From NCBI GenBank assembly GCA_902762795.1, contig CACWPM010000018.1:1-64000 (forward strand): a stretch of DNA of 64,000 bases, in the 5' to 3' direction. Made by a program: the position numbers and the translations under genes. The stretch's first letter is position 1, and each line of letters begins with the position of its first letter. The stretch comes from Fibrobacter succinogenes (GTDB taxonomy: Bacteria; Fibrobacterota; Fibrobacteria; Fibrobacterales; Fibrobacteraceae). Shown piece after piece: positions 17,434 through 26,756 of this stretch. A model generated the notes under the pieces. The model was not told where the DNA came from, ran no database searches, and saw only the letters and a list, made by a program, of their open reading frames with translations.

Positions 17434-19038
17434 ATGAAAATTTTAACAAAATTGCTTTGCTTTTTAATTTTTCTCGTCTCATTTGCATTAGCCGACACAA
17501 CAGGCGTTGCTTCCACGAAATCCTCCATGGCAAAAGAAATTTCCGATTCAGCCGGGAATGACAAAAGCGCAATCATCAAAAACGACAGCGCTAAAGTTCA
17601 AAAAAAACAGGCCGTATGGATTAAGCTAGAGGGCGATGTTGACCCTGCCATGTACGAATTCTGCGCCCGAGCCATCGGCGAGGCTCTCGACAAGAAACCG
17701 GACTATATCGTCTTCGAAATCAACACATTCGGCGGGCGTCTCGACGCGGCGTTCGATCTTGTCGATACCATCATGGCCGTAAAAGGAGCCGAAACAATTG
17801 CCCTCGTGAAAAAGAAGGCAATCAGCGCAGGGAGCCTCATCGCTCTCGCCTGCAAGCGTCTCTATATGCTCGAAGCGACAACCATCGGCGACTGCGCCCC
17901 GATCGTGCAAGGCGGCGACGGCACTCCGCAAATCGTTGGCGAAAAGATACAGTCCCCGCTCCGCGCAAAGTTCAGAAACTTGGCTCAGCGCAACGGCTAC
18001 CCCGAATTGCTAGCGTCCTCGTTCGTGACACCGGAACTCGAAGTGCTCGAACTTACCACCAAGCTCGACAAAGGTAAGGCTACAGAACGCGACACGACGC
18101 TCATCATCGAAGGCAAAAAATTCGCCGTACTCGACAGCACCGAAAAGAAGTTCTGGGGATCACCCAAGATTCTCGTCAAGGAAGGCGAACTCTTGACCAT
18201 GACCGACCAGGAAGCCGAAGAACTCGGATTTTCCAGAGGCACGTTCAAGAACCGCGAGGACTTCGAAACCAAGCTCGCCATAGAACAAAAAAGCGAAGTC
18301 GAAACGAACACCGGCGAGAAAATAGCAAGCGCCATAGCCGCCATTTCTGGCATACTCCTCATTCTCGGCTTTGGTGCGCTTTATATTGAATTCAAGACCC
18401 CCGGCTTCGGATTCTTCGGTATCGCAGGCATCATCCTTATCGGCATCGTGTTCTTCGGGCAGTTCGCCCCTCAGCTCGATGGCTACTTCCCGGCCATTCT
18501 CCTCATTGCGGGCGTGATTTTGTTCTTAGTCGAAATTTTCGTCATGCCGGGAACGTTCCTCTTTGGCATAGGCGGCATCGCCTGTATGATTATAGCGCTA
18601 ATTATGAGCATCGATACAACGAACATACCCGAATACGTCCCGGAAGCCGTAGAATCTACATTTGACGCAACCCCTTGGCTATTTGGATTATTTTTCGTTC
18701 TCAGTAGCGCAGCCATCGCACTCATATTCCCGATTGCGGCTAGCAAGTATTTGATTCCACTTTTACCCGAAGGCTGGACACCCATGCTAAAGACGGACAT
18801 GGAAACGGCAGTCTCCCCAACCGAATCCATCCAGGAGGTCGCCATTGGCGCAATCGGAACCGCAAAAACGTTCCTGCGCCCCGTAGGCCAGGCAAACATT
18901 ACCATGCCTGACGGAAGCTCGAAACTCTTCGATGTACAAACTCATGGAGAAATCATCGAAGCCGGTCAAAAGATCAAAGTCGAAGCCGTGCAAGAAGGCC
19001 ACATCTGGGTCAGTATAGACGAGAGGCGAGAGACGTGA
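17434..19038 (+). CDS. NfeD-family membrane serine protease (ClpP-class), long form
   Basis: About 534 residues starting at MKILTKLLCFLIFLVSFALA, a clear signal peptide. An in-frame upstream extension is rejected because it would place a non-signal stretch first. Residues about 50-260 form a ClpP-like protease domain with FEINTFGGRLDAA and the nucleophile segment KKAISAGSLIALACKRLYM. Four or more membrane helices follow (about 290-430), including GFGFFGIAGIILIGIVFFGQ and ILLIAGVILFLVEIFVMPG. The C-terminal OB-fold NfeD domain (about 450-530) has GAIGTAKTFLRPVG. NfeD proteins commonly partner with flotillins, and the next gene is floA. The last codons (DERRET) come from a dispersed repeat. A TATACA hexamer sits 8 nt before the start. 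Confidence 0.9.
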   Translation: MKILTKLLCFLIFLVSFALADTTGVASTKSSMAKEISDSAGNDKSAIIKNDSAKVQKKQAVWIKLEGDVDPAMYEFCARAIGEALDKKPDYIVFEINTFGGRLDAAFDLVDTIMAVKGAETIALVKKKAISAGSLIALACKRLYMLEATTIGDCAPIVQGGDGTPQIVGEKIQSPLRAKFRNLAQRNGYPELLASSFVTPELEVLELTTKLDKGKATERDTTLIIEGKKFAVLDSTEKKFWGSPKILVKEGELLTMTDQEAEELGFSRGTFKNREDFETKLAIEQKSEVETNTGEKIASAIAAISGILLILGFGALYIEFKTPGFGFFGIAGIILIGIVFFGQFAPQLDGYFPAILLIAGVILFLVEIFVMPGTFLFGIGGIACMIIALIMSIDTTNIPEYVPEAVESTFDATPWLFGLFFVLSSAAIALIFPIAASKYLIPLLPEGWTPMLKTDMETAVSPTESIQEVAIGAIGTAKTFLRPVGQANITMPDGSSKLFDVQTHGEIIEAGQKIKVEAVQEGHIWVSIDERRET

Positions 19039-19056
19039 GACGAAAGATAGTTCAAG
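19016..19056. repeat. Dispersed GACGAGAGRCGAAAGAT repeat overlapping the NfeD stop codon
   Basis: It shares TAGACGAGAG, GAGACGAAAGAT and GTTCAA with the intergenic copy at 4646-4672. Here it supplies the last codons and the stop of the NfeD gene. Confidence 0.55.
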
Positions 19057-19113
19057 TCTAATCGTACTTTTTTCAATAAATTTTAAAACAAAACACATAA
19101 CTTGGAGAAAACC

Positions 19114-20088
19114 ATGGATAACCTTATCATCATCGGCATCATTATTGCCGCAATCGTCGTCATCATATTGCTAGCCTTCATCGGCAGGTTCTTTAGCCTT
19201 TGGCTCCAGGCATTGTTCTCCAAGGCAAACGTGAGCATTTTCCAGCTCATCGGTATGCGCTTGCGTAAAGTACCGCCTCAGGTCATCGTCGAAGCCCGTA
19301 TTTTGAGCTGCAAGGCAGGTCTCCCTGTCGATACGAACTTGCTCGAAGCGCACTACCTTTCCCGCGGTAACGTGCTCCGCGTGATTCAGGCCCTCATCGC
19401 CGCGAACAAGGCAAACATCAAGCTAGACTTCAAGGAAGCTGCCGCTATCGATCTTGCCGGCCGTAACGTGCTCGAAGCCGTGCAGATGTCCGTGAACCCG
19501 AAAGTCATCGAAACCCCGAAGGTTTCCGCCGTGGCCCTCGACGGTATCCAACTCCACGCCATTACCCGTATCACCGTGCGCGCAAGCATCCAGAAGCTCG
19601 TCGGTGGCGCCGGCGAAGAAACAGTCGTCGCCCGCGTTGGCGAAGGCATTGTGTCTTCTATCGGTTCTGCCCAGAGCCACAAGGAAGTGCTCGAAAACCC
19701 GAACATGATTTCCAAGAAGGTGCTCGCTTCCGGCCTCGATGCCGGTACAGCATTCGAAATTCTCTCCATCGACATCGCAGACGTGGACGTGGGCCAGAAC
19801 ATCGGCGCCATCCTCGAAACCGACCGTGCCGAAGCCGACAAGAAGATTGCACAGGCCAAGGCAGAAGAACGCCGCGCCATGGCATTTGCAGCCGAACAGG
19901 AAATGAAGGCAAAGGTGATGGAAATGAAGGCCAAGCTCGTGGAAGCCGAAGCCCAGATTCCGATGGCCATGGCAACAGCGCTCCGCGACGGAAAGCTCGG
20001 CGTGATGGACTACTACAACCTGAAAAACATCGAAGCCGACACGCAAATGCGTAAGGAAATCGGTTCTGCTCCGGAAGCAAACAAGTAA
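19114..20088 (+). CDS. floA: Flotillin-like protein FloA
   Basis: About 324 residues from [13 protein letters not shown]. An upstream TTG in the same frame overlaps the GGAG ribosome site and is rejected. One N-terminal membrane helix (about 4-27) is followed by [33 protein letters not shown] and a long SPFH/FloA core. The coiled-coil region rich in Ala, Glu and Lys (about 235-300, [40 protein letters not shown]) is typical. FloA proteins form membrane microdomain assemblies that affect membrane fluidity and signalling. The operon with the NfeD protease and a third membrane-anchored protein is a known pairing for the first two. Confidence 0.95.
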   Translation: MDNLIIIGIIIAAIVVIILLAFIGRFFSLWLQALFSKANVSIFQLIGMRLRKVPPQVIVEARILSCKAGLPVDTNLLEAHYLSRGNVLRVIQALIAANKANIKLDFKEAAAIDLAGRNVLEAVQMSVNPKVIETPKVSAVALDGIQLHAITRITVRASIQKLVGGAGEETVVARVGEGIVSSIGSAQSHKEVLENPNMISKKVLASGLDAGTAFEILSIDIADVDVGQNIGAILETDRAEADKKIAQAKAEERRAMAFAAEQEMKAKVMEMKAKLVEAEAQIPMAMATALRDGKLGVMDYYNLKNIEADTQMRKEIGSAPEANK

Positions 20089-20110
20089 TTTGACCAAAAG
20101 GGTTTAGCCC

Positions 20111-20998
20111 ATGGATTCAATTGACAAACTAATCATTGTCATTCTCGCAATCATCGTCGACCAAGTCATCAAAAGGGCGAAAGCGAAAAAGAAGCAGTCT
20201 CAGCAGGAGCAAACATCGCCGTATGCTCCCGAGGACGATTCTACGCTAGAATCCGAAGAAAATAGTTATGACGATGATTACGAAGAACGTCCAGAAGCGC
20301 CCCCCAGCCCCGAACCTTCTGCTACACGCAAATTGCAAGAATACATCAGGCAATTTGAAGAGGCTCAGCGCGAGGCTTCGCAAGGGACGCTTGAACCCGC
20401 CATGCCCCCTCCAGTCCCCGAAAGCAGTCACGGTTACGGCAACAACGTAACTGTGCGCGAAGTTGCAGAAAACATAGTTCAGCTAGACGTTGTTGATGCA
20501 GAATACCTGATGGACGAATTCGACATATCCAAAGGAACCGCATACGCAATACTTACAGAACTGCAGCAGCTCCGCGTAATCGGGCGCGACATGGGAGACG
20601 GCGAATACGACGTTCTAGTACAGGACATCGATGAACTCAACAACTTGCTATCGCGCGAGCCCATGGCCATGCAAATGGCCGCAGAGAAGGCGGCGGACAT
20701 CCCCGCAACCACCCCTGCGCACGAATCAGCGCAAAGCCCGGCAGCAAGCGACAAGCAAAGCCAGTTGAAAATTCTAGAAGAACGAGCCCGCAAGGCACGT
20801 GAAGAAGCCGAAGCCGCATCACGCCAAAGCGACTTCGAAAACGGCTACTCCTCGGACACGCCTGTCGAGACCGCCCTGCCCACCAAGCGCGCTAACGGAC
20901 GTTCAATAAACCGTGAAAGTGTCCGACGCGGATTCATCTGGGGTAAAATTATCGACGAGCCTCGCTTCAAAAAGCACTGGACTGCGCTCAGCAGGTAA
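20111..20998 (+). CDS. Membrane-anchored protein with a possible winged-helix segment
   Basis: A 295-residue protein, 22 bp after floA and therefore likely in the same transcript. The N-terminus has one short hydrophobic helix (LIIVILAIIVDQVI, about 6-20), then a Lys-rich and an acidic, proline-rich low-complexity stretch (20-115). Residues about 116-175 (VREVAENIVQLDVVDAEYLMDEFDISKGTAYAILTELQQLRVIGRDMG) resemble the FtsK gamma type winged helix, with a helix-turn-helix pattern and a wing ending in YDVLV. A charged linker follows, ending in RRGFIWGKIIDEPRFKKHW. No family is recognised with confidence. The winged-helix assignment is by eye. It may regulate or link the NfeD/FloA membrane complex, but this is speculative. 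Confidence 0.7.
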   Translation: MDSIDKLIIVILAIIVDQVIKRAKAKKKQSQQEQTSPYAPEDDSTLESEENSYDDDYEERPEAPPSPEPSATRKLQEYIRQFEEAQREASQGTLEPAMPPPVPESSHGYGNNVTVREVAENIVQLDVVDAEYLMDEFDISKGTAYAILTELQQLRVIGRDMGDGEYDVLVQDIDELNNLLSREPMAMQMAAEKAADIPATTPAHESAQSPAASDKQSQLKILEERARKAREEAEAASRQSDFENGYSSDTPVETALPTKRANGRSINRESVRRGFIWGKIIDEPRFKKHWTALSR

Positions 20999-21044
20999 TT
21001 CGCGCGATCTATTGAACACGCCCCCCGTCGAAATCATACAATTC

Positions 21045-21077
21045 ATCCCGGACGGTTCTACCGCTCGGGATTTTTTT
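21045..21077 (+). terminator. Terminator after the NfeD-FloA operon
   Basis: An ATCCCG / CGGGAT stem is followed by seven T residues. It closes the operon about 45 bp past its last stop codon. Confidence 0.8.
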
Positions 21078-21155
21078 ATACTACCGATGTGAGAGATGGC
21101 GGATCAGGTCCCCGCCATGACGTCTCCATCGATCCGACCGACATAAGCATAAACG

Positions 21156-21185
21156 AAAAACCCCGGTCAAATGACCGAGGTTTTT
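21156..21185 (-). terminator. Terminator downstream of tRNA-Asn copy 1
   Basis: On the minus strand the stem is CC-TCGGTCA / TGACCG-GG with a 2-nt loop and one mismatch. Five T residues follow. It sits directly after the tRNA 3' end. Confidence 0.75.
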
Positions 21186-21188
21186 CAG

Positions 21189-21261
21189 CTGCTTCACTTG
21201 GACTCGAACCAAGGACAACGCGATTAACAGTCGCGGGCTCTACCAACTGAGCTATGAAGCA
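21189..21261 (-). tRNA. tRNA-Asn (GTT), copy 1
   Basis: 73 nt. The acceptor TGCTTCA / TGAAGCA, D-stem GCTC / GAGC, anticodon stem CGCGA / TCGCG with loop CTGTTAA, and T-arm CTTGG-TTCGAGT-CCAAG all fold. The discriminator is G, as in other bacterial tRNA-Asn. CCA is not encoded. Confidence 0.97.
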
Positions 21262-21307
21262 TCGTTGTCAATTCAAAAATCTTTGAAGACTCCAATTGAC
21301 GCGCTCA

Positions 21308-21336
21308 AATATAGATGATTTTAATTCCTTTGTCAA
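21308..21336 (-). promoter_or_regulatory. Consensus promoter of tRNA-Asn copy 1
   Basis: On the minus strand: TTGACA (21336-21331), 17 bp, TATATT (21313-21308). A GCGC element follows. This is the best match to a housekeeping promoter in the window. Confidence 0.85.
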
Positions 21337-21373
21337 GGGATACACGTACATTTTCTTTTTCCGAAAAAACACA

Positions 21374-21403
21374 AAACCCCCGATCTTTCGATCGAGGGTT
21401 TTG
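21374..21403 (-). terminator. Terminator downstream of tRNA-Asn copy 2
   Basis: On the minus strand a CCC-TCGATC / GATCG-GGG type stem with a 4-nt loop ends in TTTT, directly after the tRNA 3' end. Confidence 0.75.
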
Positions 21404-21405
21404 AG

Positions 21406-21478
21406 CTGCTTCACTTGGACTCGAACCAAGGACAACGCGATTAACAGTCGCGGGCTCTACCAACTGAGCTATGAAGCA
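21406..21478 (-). tRNA. tRNA-Asn (GTT), copy 2
   Basis: Identical in sequence to the copy at 21189-21261, with anticodon GTT and discriminator G. CCA is not encoded. Confidence 0.97.
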
Positions 21479-21527
21479 TCGTTGTCAATTCAAAAAAATC
21501 TTTGAGGGATTTCTATCGACGCGCTCA

Positions 21528-21556
21528 AATATAGATGATTCTTATTCCTTTGTCAA
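21528..21556 (-). promoter_or_regulatory. Consensus promoter of tRNA-Asn copy 2
   Basis: On the minus strand: TTGACA (21556-21551), 17 bp, TATATT (21533-21528). Nearly identical to the promoter of copy 1. Confidence 0.85.
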
Positions 21557-21583
21557 GGCTTAATCATAAAAAAAATCTATTTT

Positions 21584-22411
21584 TTATCGTTCCCGACTTC
21601 GCATCAAAGCAATTTCCGCAGCATAACCAGGCAACTCGTTCGGTGTTTCCAAATAAAACGGAAGCCCCTTGAGCGCCGGGTGATTTACGACATTCACAAG
21701 CGCCTCCAAGCCAATGAAACCGCCACCGATGACCTCATGACGGTCCTTGTGACTGCCCATCGGATTCTTGCTGTCGTTCAAGTGGATCGCGCACAAACGA
21801 TTGAGCCCAATCACCTTGTCAAATTCTTCAAGCACATCGTCCAGATGATTCACGATATCGTAACCACCGTCAAAAACATGACATGTATCCAGGCAAACAC
21901 CCAACTTTTCACTAAGTTCCACGCGGTCAATAATCGCACGCAGTTCTTCAAAGGTACGGCCGACTTCAGAGCCCTTTCCCGCCATCGTTTCCAGGAGCAC
22001 CTTCGTCTTGAGACCTTTGTGCAAGATATTGTTCAAATGCTGCGAAATGAATTCTATCCCAACCTCAGCCCCTTGCTTCACGTGACTGCCTGGATGGAAA
22101 TTGTACATGGCATGTGGGAAATGGTCCATGCGGAACAAATCATCCTTCATCACGTCTTGTGCGTACTGCCTTAGCGAAGGATCCGCCGCACAGGCGTTTA
22201 ACGTATAAGGAGCATGCGCCAATATCGGCGCAAAACCGTTCGAATCCATCAACGCATTCAGCGCTTCCGCATCGGCCTTGTCAAAAGGCTTTGCTGCGCC
22301 GCCACGCGGATTACGCGTAAAAAACTGAAATGTATCAGCACCGATGGAGAGAGCGGTTTCGCCCATCGCCAAAAAACCGCTCGAAGAAGAAAGATGGCAC
22401 CCGATATGCAT
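21584..22411 (-). CDS. nfo: Endonuclease IV (AP endonuclease)
   Basis: A 275-residue zinc enzyme that cuts DNA 5' of abasic sites in base excision repair. [13 protein letters not shown] opens the TIM barrel. [72 protein letters not shown] and FYLETPNE supply the conserved His, Glu and Asp metal ligands in order. Length matches the family. It starts 2 nt after the stop of the barrel protein gene upstream, so it is the last gene of an envelope-protein transcript, an unexpected partner. Confidence 0.96.
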   Translation of the reverse strand: MHIGCHLSSSSGFLAMGETALSIGADTFQFFTRNPRGGAAKPFDKADAEALNALMDSNGFAPILAHAPYTLNACAADPSLRQYAQDVMKDDLFRMDHFPHAMYNFHPGSHVKQGAEVGIEFISQHLNNILHKGLKTKVLLETMAGKGSEVGRTFEELRAIIDRVELSEKLGVCLDTCHVFDGGYDIVNHLDDVLEEFDKVIGLNRLCAIHLNDSKNPMGSHKDRHEVIGGGFIGLEALVNVVNHPALKGLPFYLETPNELPGYAAEIALMRSRER

Positions 22412-22413
22412 AA

Positions 22414-24726
22414 CTAGAAGTCGTAATTAAGGGCGACCGAACCGTAAATATCCCTGTATTCTTCAGATTCATTGTCGGGACGATAATTAAAGAACGAACC
22501 AAAATCACATTCCATACCAAGTTGTTCCGTCAACTGGAATTTTACGCCCGCAGAAAGATCCAGGTCCATTTCCATTTCGTCTATTTTCTTGCCATCTTCT
22601 TTACGGCTTAAATAATTCTGGCGAATGTTTCCATGCAATATCAAATCGAGGAACCCAGGCTTCACCTTGATAGTCGCATCATCCCTCAAGTTCCATTCAA
22701 ATTCACTCATATCATTGCGATTATAAAGCTTGAATCTCGGAGTCAAGGCGACCGTGTTGCGCACATTCTCAAGCGTAGTCGTGAGAGAAATGGGGTAACG
22801 CGCGTCAAAGAAATCACCGCCATGGAAATAATAACCCAAGATACCATAAGTTTCATTCGAGAAATCAAAGCCATCCAGCAAGTCGTCATTATTGAATCTC
22901 GACATATCCGTACGGTAGGACCAAATACCTCCGACCTTCAAAACATTCTTGGGGAACTTAAACGTGGCATTAAGCTCGATTGTATGCTTTATCAAACGTT
23001 CTTCAAAATCCGAAGCCAAGAATTTTTCACCCTGCAAAGCAACATAACGGGCCCAACGAGCGGAATCGATTTGAATAGTTCCATCATCCGTGGTCACGTC
23101 GATTGAAGGCTTTCCTTTTTGACTAGCAAACCAGGAATCCGAATAAATTCCAGACACCGCAGAAAAATTGCCATGAAGTCTGCGCGGAGTGCTGCGGGTG
23201 CGGTAATTGAGCGCATAACGAGCAGTAAGTTCAATAGAATCGCGAAGCTTGAACGTATTCTTCAACTTGAAATCGTGAACGTAAAGAGTTCTGGACTTAT
23301 CGAAATTATGCTTTTCGAGCCAGTCTTCATCGGCTCCCGGCAAAAGTCCGAGTTTGGAGCCTTCGGCAAAGCCAAATACGTTATACGCGTCTCCGCTCCC
23401 GGAAGCATTTTCAATTTTCAAATCATAACTGGCATTCAACTTCCAGAAATCCCTCAGCGTCTGATCCAACTTGATTCCCAATTGACGGGAGTTTTGCAAC
23501 AAGTCCGGAGAAGCGGCGCTGTAGTAATTGCGCCCGACAAAACGGAAATACGCATCAATCATCGTCGATTTGCGCTTCCAGTTATACGAACCGGACAAGG
23601 CCAAATTTTGCGCAGTCCATTCAGTCGGATCCTCATCCTTTTCGTCGCGATGCTTTTTCAACACATCCTGTGCAACCTTCAATATTCGTTTCAACTCCGT
23701 TCGCATTTCTTCTGCGGTCATATCCGTATTGTCGCCAAAAATGAGTTCCAGCTCATCCTGATCCATACGGTCCACAAGCGAAGAATTATTCATCAAACGA
23801 CGCAATTGAGCAAAACGGGACACGTCCAATTCGGCATCTTCAAACACGGCATTCACAGCGCGGTGAACAACAACATCCATAGTATCGGCGCCGCCGAAAC
23901 CTAGCTGCAAATTGTAAGTTCCACGACCGTCAAGAATTTTACCACCAAAATCGCCAAAGAACGTCCGCGAAGAGAACATCGGTATCGAAAGATTGACATC
24001 CCTCGAAACCCCATCGCGCAAAAACGGATCATCCAAAAAATCCTTGCTGCCAACGAAGCCTGCCGTCATGTTATGATTCTTCGAGAAATTCCAAAGCACT
24101 TTACCGCCCACCAGCATTTTTTGTGCTTCGACTTCATCAAGCGTTATATACTCATTGTACAAATCAGGATCACGATCGCCAGGCAGTTTGGGCGCATGGG
24201 TTTCGCCCCCAAATGCGCTGAAAACAAGCAATGGATTTTCGGACCGATTCAAGTTCAAATTGAAATCATAGCTTGCACCAAATACATTGATGCCGGACAT
24301 ATACAAATCGCCCCCCAGAAGATTGTAATCGCCCAAAATAAGCTTCTGGAAACGGTCTTCGTAAGACACCTGCATGAACTTTGGATCAAAATAATTCCAA
24401 CGGTCATGGGAAACATCCATGGAAATTTCAATTTTCTGGCCTGTCGGAGCTTCTAAATGTAGGTACGCATTCCACGCGCCATAAATTCCGGGAACCTGGA
24501 AATAGTTCCTATACTTTTTCCCAGGAAAAATTGTATCGCGACCATTCACAAAAATTTTAGCCGTTTCATTCTCTTCCGTCACGACAGAATGATATCCAAA
24601 TTCAGCACCTATAGAACCATTTACAAGCCAAGCATCACCCTTCTGCTGCACGTTAGCCGAATCGGCAGTTTGGGCAAATGAAGGTATAACCAAAGCAGAA
24701 ATAATAGCAAGCTTTCGTAAAATCAT
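22414..24726 (-). CDS. Probable outer-membrane beta-barrel protein of unknown function
   Basis: 770 residues with signal peptide [20 protein letters not shown]. The rest is dominated by alternating polar and hydrophobic short strands rich in Tyr, Asn, Asp and Phe (such as [23 protein letters not shown] and [28 protein letters not shown]), and the C-terminus ends [14 protein letters not shown] with the terminal aromatic residue typical of outer-membrane barrels. One charged helical insert lies near 310-365. Its ATG overlaps the stop of the FecR-domain gene (ATGA), showing translational coupling. A function is not recognised. A large barrel acting with the FecR-domain partner at the cell surface is inference. 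Confidence 0.75.
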   Translation of the reverse strand: MILRKLAIISALVIPSFAQTADSANVQQKGDAWLVNGSIGAEFGYHSVVTEENETAKIFVNGRDTIFPGKKYRNYFQVPGIYGAWNAYLHLEAPTGQKIEISMDVSHDRWNYFDPKFMQVSYEDRFQKLILGDYNLLGGDLYMSGINVFGASYDFNLNLNRSENPLLVFSAFGGETHAPKLPGDRDPDLYNEYITLDEVEAQKMLVGGKVLWNFSKNHNMTAGFVGSKDFLDDPFLRDGVSRDVNLSIPMFSSRTFFGDFGGKILDGRGTYNLQLGFGGADTMDVVVHRAVNAVFEDAELDVSRFAQLRRLMNNSSLVDRMDQDELELIFGDNTDMTAEEMRTELKRILKVAQDVLKKHRDEKDEDPTEWTAQNLALSGSYNWKRKSTMIDAYFRFVGRNYYSAASPDLLQNSRQLGIKLDQTLRDFWKLNASYDLKIENASGSGDAYNVFGFAEGSKLGLLPGADEDWLEKHNFDKSRTLYVHDFKLKNTFKLRDSIELTARYALNYRTRSTPRRLHGNFSAVSGIYSDSWFASQKGKPSIDVTTDDGTIQIDSARWARYVALQGEKFLASDFEERLIKHTIELNATFKFPKNVLKVGGIWSYRTDMSRFNNDDLLDGFDFSNETYGILGYYFHGGDFFDARYPISLTTTLENVRNTVALTPRFKLYNRNDMSEFEWNLRDDATIKVKPGFLDLILHGNIRQNYLSRKEDGKKIDEMEMDLDLSAGVKFQLTEQLGMECDFGSFFNYRPDNESEEYRDIYGSVALNYDF

Positions 24727-26138
24727 TCACTCACCTCGTATACCATATTCGTCTTTACAGTGTAACCGCTCTTATGAATAACCTCGACTTCAATACGATG
24801 TTTGAGACCTCGCTTAAGTTCTATAGGAACCTGGTAATCTAAATCCTGAATTTGGGACAAACGCTCTTCCAAAATGGGTTTGCCATTCTGACGAACAACA
24901 ACTTTATTCAAGAAACTTGGATCATTCTCGGGCAACCGAATTTGGAACTGCAGTGTTTGCGTAATAACATCATCGGCGCTCGAAGGAGGCGCTGGCGGAA
25001 TTTGCAATCGCACATGTTTGTTCCCCAGAATTTTAACAGAAAAAGGCTTTAGAGGATAGCAACCCAATGTCTTACTGACGCTATTATGTCCTGCACTGTT
25101 CTCGACAACAAATTCATATTCATGCACACCATTTTGCAAAGCAAGTCGTTTCGACGTATTGCGTTCCACCCCCACTTCGAAAAATGAAGTTCCGTCAACA
25201 AGCGTAGACAAACGGGTACCGCTTCCTTTCTGCACATCGTACACAACAACATTCGCTACACAACGCAACGAATCATAGGAGGAATATCTAATCCGCGGAA
25301 CTTTAACAGCCTCAGCCGGCTTTACCGGTTCAACCGGTTGCACCGACGTTTGAACAATCGTATCAGCCTTTAAAGAATCATTCAATGACGCCGACGAAAC
25401 TTTCGATGTATCTGCAAAATCATTCGAAGCGTTTAATGATCTCTGGTAAATGGAATCTGCAGCTTCGGTTGCCAATTTCAGTTTTTCTATAGACAAAGTC
25501 GTATCCGAAACGATATTGTTCAAAATTTTCGCAAAAGCAGTATCACCGGAAGACTTGAGTTTCAGGATTACGAATTCACCCCTGCCAAGAACAGTCTCGC
25601 CTTCTACGATAGAAAGCGAATCGCTCTCGTTCGGTTTCAGTTTCACATTCAATTTACCATTCTTAAGGCTTGCAAAGAAAGTCTTTTCGTTTATACCGAT
25701 AAAACCTTCCGTACCACGAATCGAAGCCGCTGCGGTCCCCGTGCGGAAATCCACCTCGTGACCTTTATTCTTTTCGGCTTTAAAGCCCATATACCCTTTC
25801 TTGATATCGAGCTTGATTCCATAAACCCCAGTTTCGGTTTCTTCGACCAATTCATCAACATTCACTTTAGCATTTTCAGGAATGGTGAATATATCATTTC
25901 CAGTCAATTCCAGTCGAATAGAACCACCAGGACCGGTCTTAAAGCAATCCAACTGTCTGAAGGTTTTGTCATTCTTCACTTCTTTCCATTCAGCATCGTC
26001 TGCGCAATCGCCGGAACGCTGGTACGCCGGCAAATTGACACCACGAGTTTTACCCACTTTTGGCGCTTTCGCAGCAAAAGTATTTGTGGATGCCATCATC
26101 GCAAATAAAAGACACGATAAAGACAGATGTCTAAGCAT
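24723..26138 (-). CDS. Secreted FecR-domain protein
   Basis: About 471 residues from MLRHLSLSCLLFAMMASTNTFAA, a signal peptide preceded by GAGAGG. Residues about 60-200 form a FecR-type beta-rich domain, with VDFRTGTAAASIRGTEGFIGINEKTFFASLKNGKLNV. Unlike FecR anti-sigma regulators there is no internal membrane helix and no sigma factor next door. A Ser/Asp/Thr-rich linker (about 205-275) leads to Ig-like strands (about 285-471). The gene overlaps the following barrel gene by ATGA. The pair probably works in the envelope. What it binds is unknown. Confidence 0.8.
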   Translation of the reverse strand: MLRHLSLSCLLFAMMASTNTFAAKAPKVGKTRGVNLPAYQRSGDCADDAEWKEVKNDKTFRQLDCFKTGPGGSIRLELTGNDIFTIPENAKVNVDELVEETETGVYGIKLDIKKGYMGFKAEKNKGHEVDFRTGTAAASIRGTEGFIGINEKTFFASLKNGKLNVKLKPNESDSLSIVEGETVLGRGEFVILKLKSSGDTAFAKILNNIVSDTTLSIEKLKLATEAADSIYQRSLNASNDFADTSKVSSASLNDSLKADTIVQTSVQPVEPVKPAEAVKVPRIRYSSYDSLRCVANVVVYDVQKGSGTRLSTLVDGTSFFEVGVERNTSKRLALQNGVHEYEFVVENSAGHNSVSKTLGCYPLKPFSVKILGNKHVRLQIPPAPPSSADDVITQTLQFQIRLPENDPSFLNKVVVRQNGKPILEERLSQIQDLDYQVPIELKRGLKHRIEVEVIHKSGYTVKTNMVYEVSE

Positions 26139-26273
26139 AAGACCTCTCAATTTATTTTCTAAAGCCCTTGCGCCTACTAGGATACCAGTGCATACTGAGC
26201 ATTTTCATAAATGAAATTTAAATTTTTCGTAAGAAATAAAATAAAAAAATTACAGAATATGACCTAAAACACA

Positions 26274-26600
26274 TCACCCGCCAGCAAGTTTGACGGTAAA
26301 ACCTTTTTTTTCGAGTTCAGCCTTCAGCACGTTGCGCTTATCGCCCTGAATTTCAATATTAAAGTCCTTGACAGACCCTCCGACACCGCACTTTTGCTTC
26401 AACAGGCGAGCCAAATTCTTCAACTCGTCATCGTCCACCGGCAAGCCCGAAACAACACTCGCCATTTTTCCACCTCCGAGACGCTTTAGCATTATACGAA
26501 CCACTCCGTCTCCCTGCGGGCGACTAGCCTTAGGCTTTTCTTCTTTAATTCTACCGACACCGCTTGCAAACACAAGCGTCGAACGATCTTCAATACCCAT
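26274..26600 (-). CDS. SUI1/YciH-type translation initiation factor homologue
   Basis: A 108-residue protein of the eIF1/SUI1 fold. Residues about 30-108 read VVRIMLKRLGGGKMASVVSGLPVDDDELKNLARLLKQKCGVGGSVKDFNIEIQGDKRNVLKAELEKKGF, with the family's basic loop, the CGVGGSVKD motif and the QGD turn. Bacterial YciH can weakly promote fidelity of start selection, but its role is not settled. The N-terminus is variable. AGAGG lies 6-7 nt before the ATG. It stands alone between two envelope-protein units. Confidence 0.93.
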   Translation of the reverse strand: MGIEDRSTLVFASGVGRIKEEKPKASRPQGDGVVRIMLKRLGGGKMASVVSGLPVDDDELKNLARLLKQKCGVGGSVKDFNIEIQGDKRNVLKAELEKKGFTVKLAGG

Positions 26601-26702
26601 GATAACCTCTTTTTTTGAAAAGATAGTTATTCATTGACTATAATCGTTAGCAGATAGAGAACTATCGTATGAACTCGACTCCTTGCGCTCAAAGATCTCC
26701 AC

Positions 26703-26742
26703 AAAAAAATCCCGGACACGCAGTCGTGACCGGGATTTACTT
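26703..26742 (-). terminator. Terminator after the 2904-residue cadherin-type gene
   Basis: On the minus strand a long stem AAATCCCGGTCACG / CGTGTCCGGGATTT with a 4-nt loop is followed by T residues, 15 bp past the stop codon. Confidence 0.85.
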
Positions 26743-26756
26743 TTAAGTTTTACGCC

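Larger units (their letters stand above)
21156..21560. repeat. Tandem duplication of the tRNA-Asn transcription unit, about 217 bp period
   Basis: Promoter, tRNA, and flanking spacer (ATCGTTGTCAATTCAAAAA) all occur twice with an offset of 217 bp. The terminators differ in sequence but keep the same position and shape. Confidence 0.85.
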
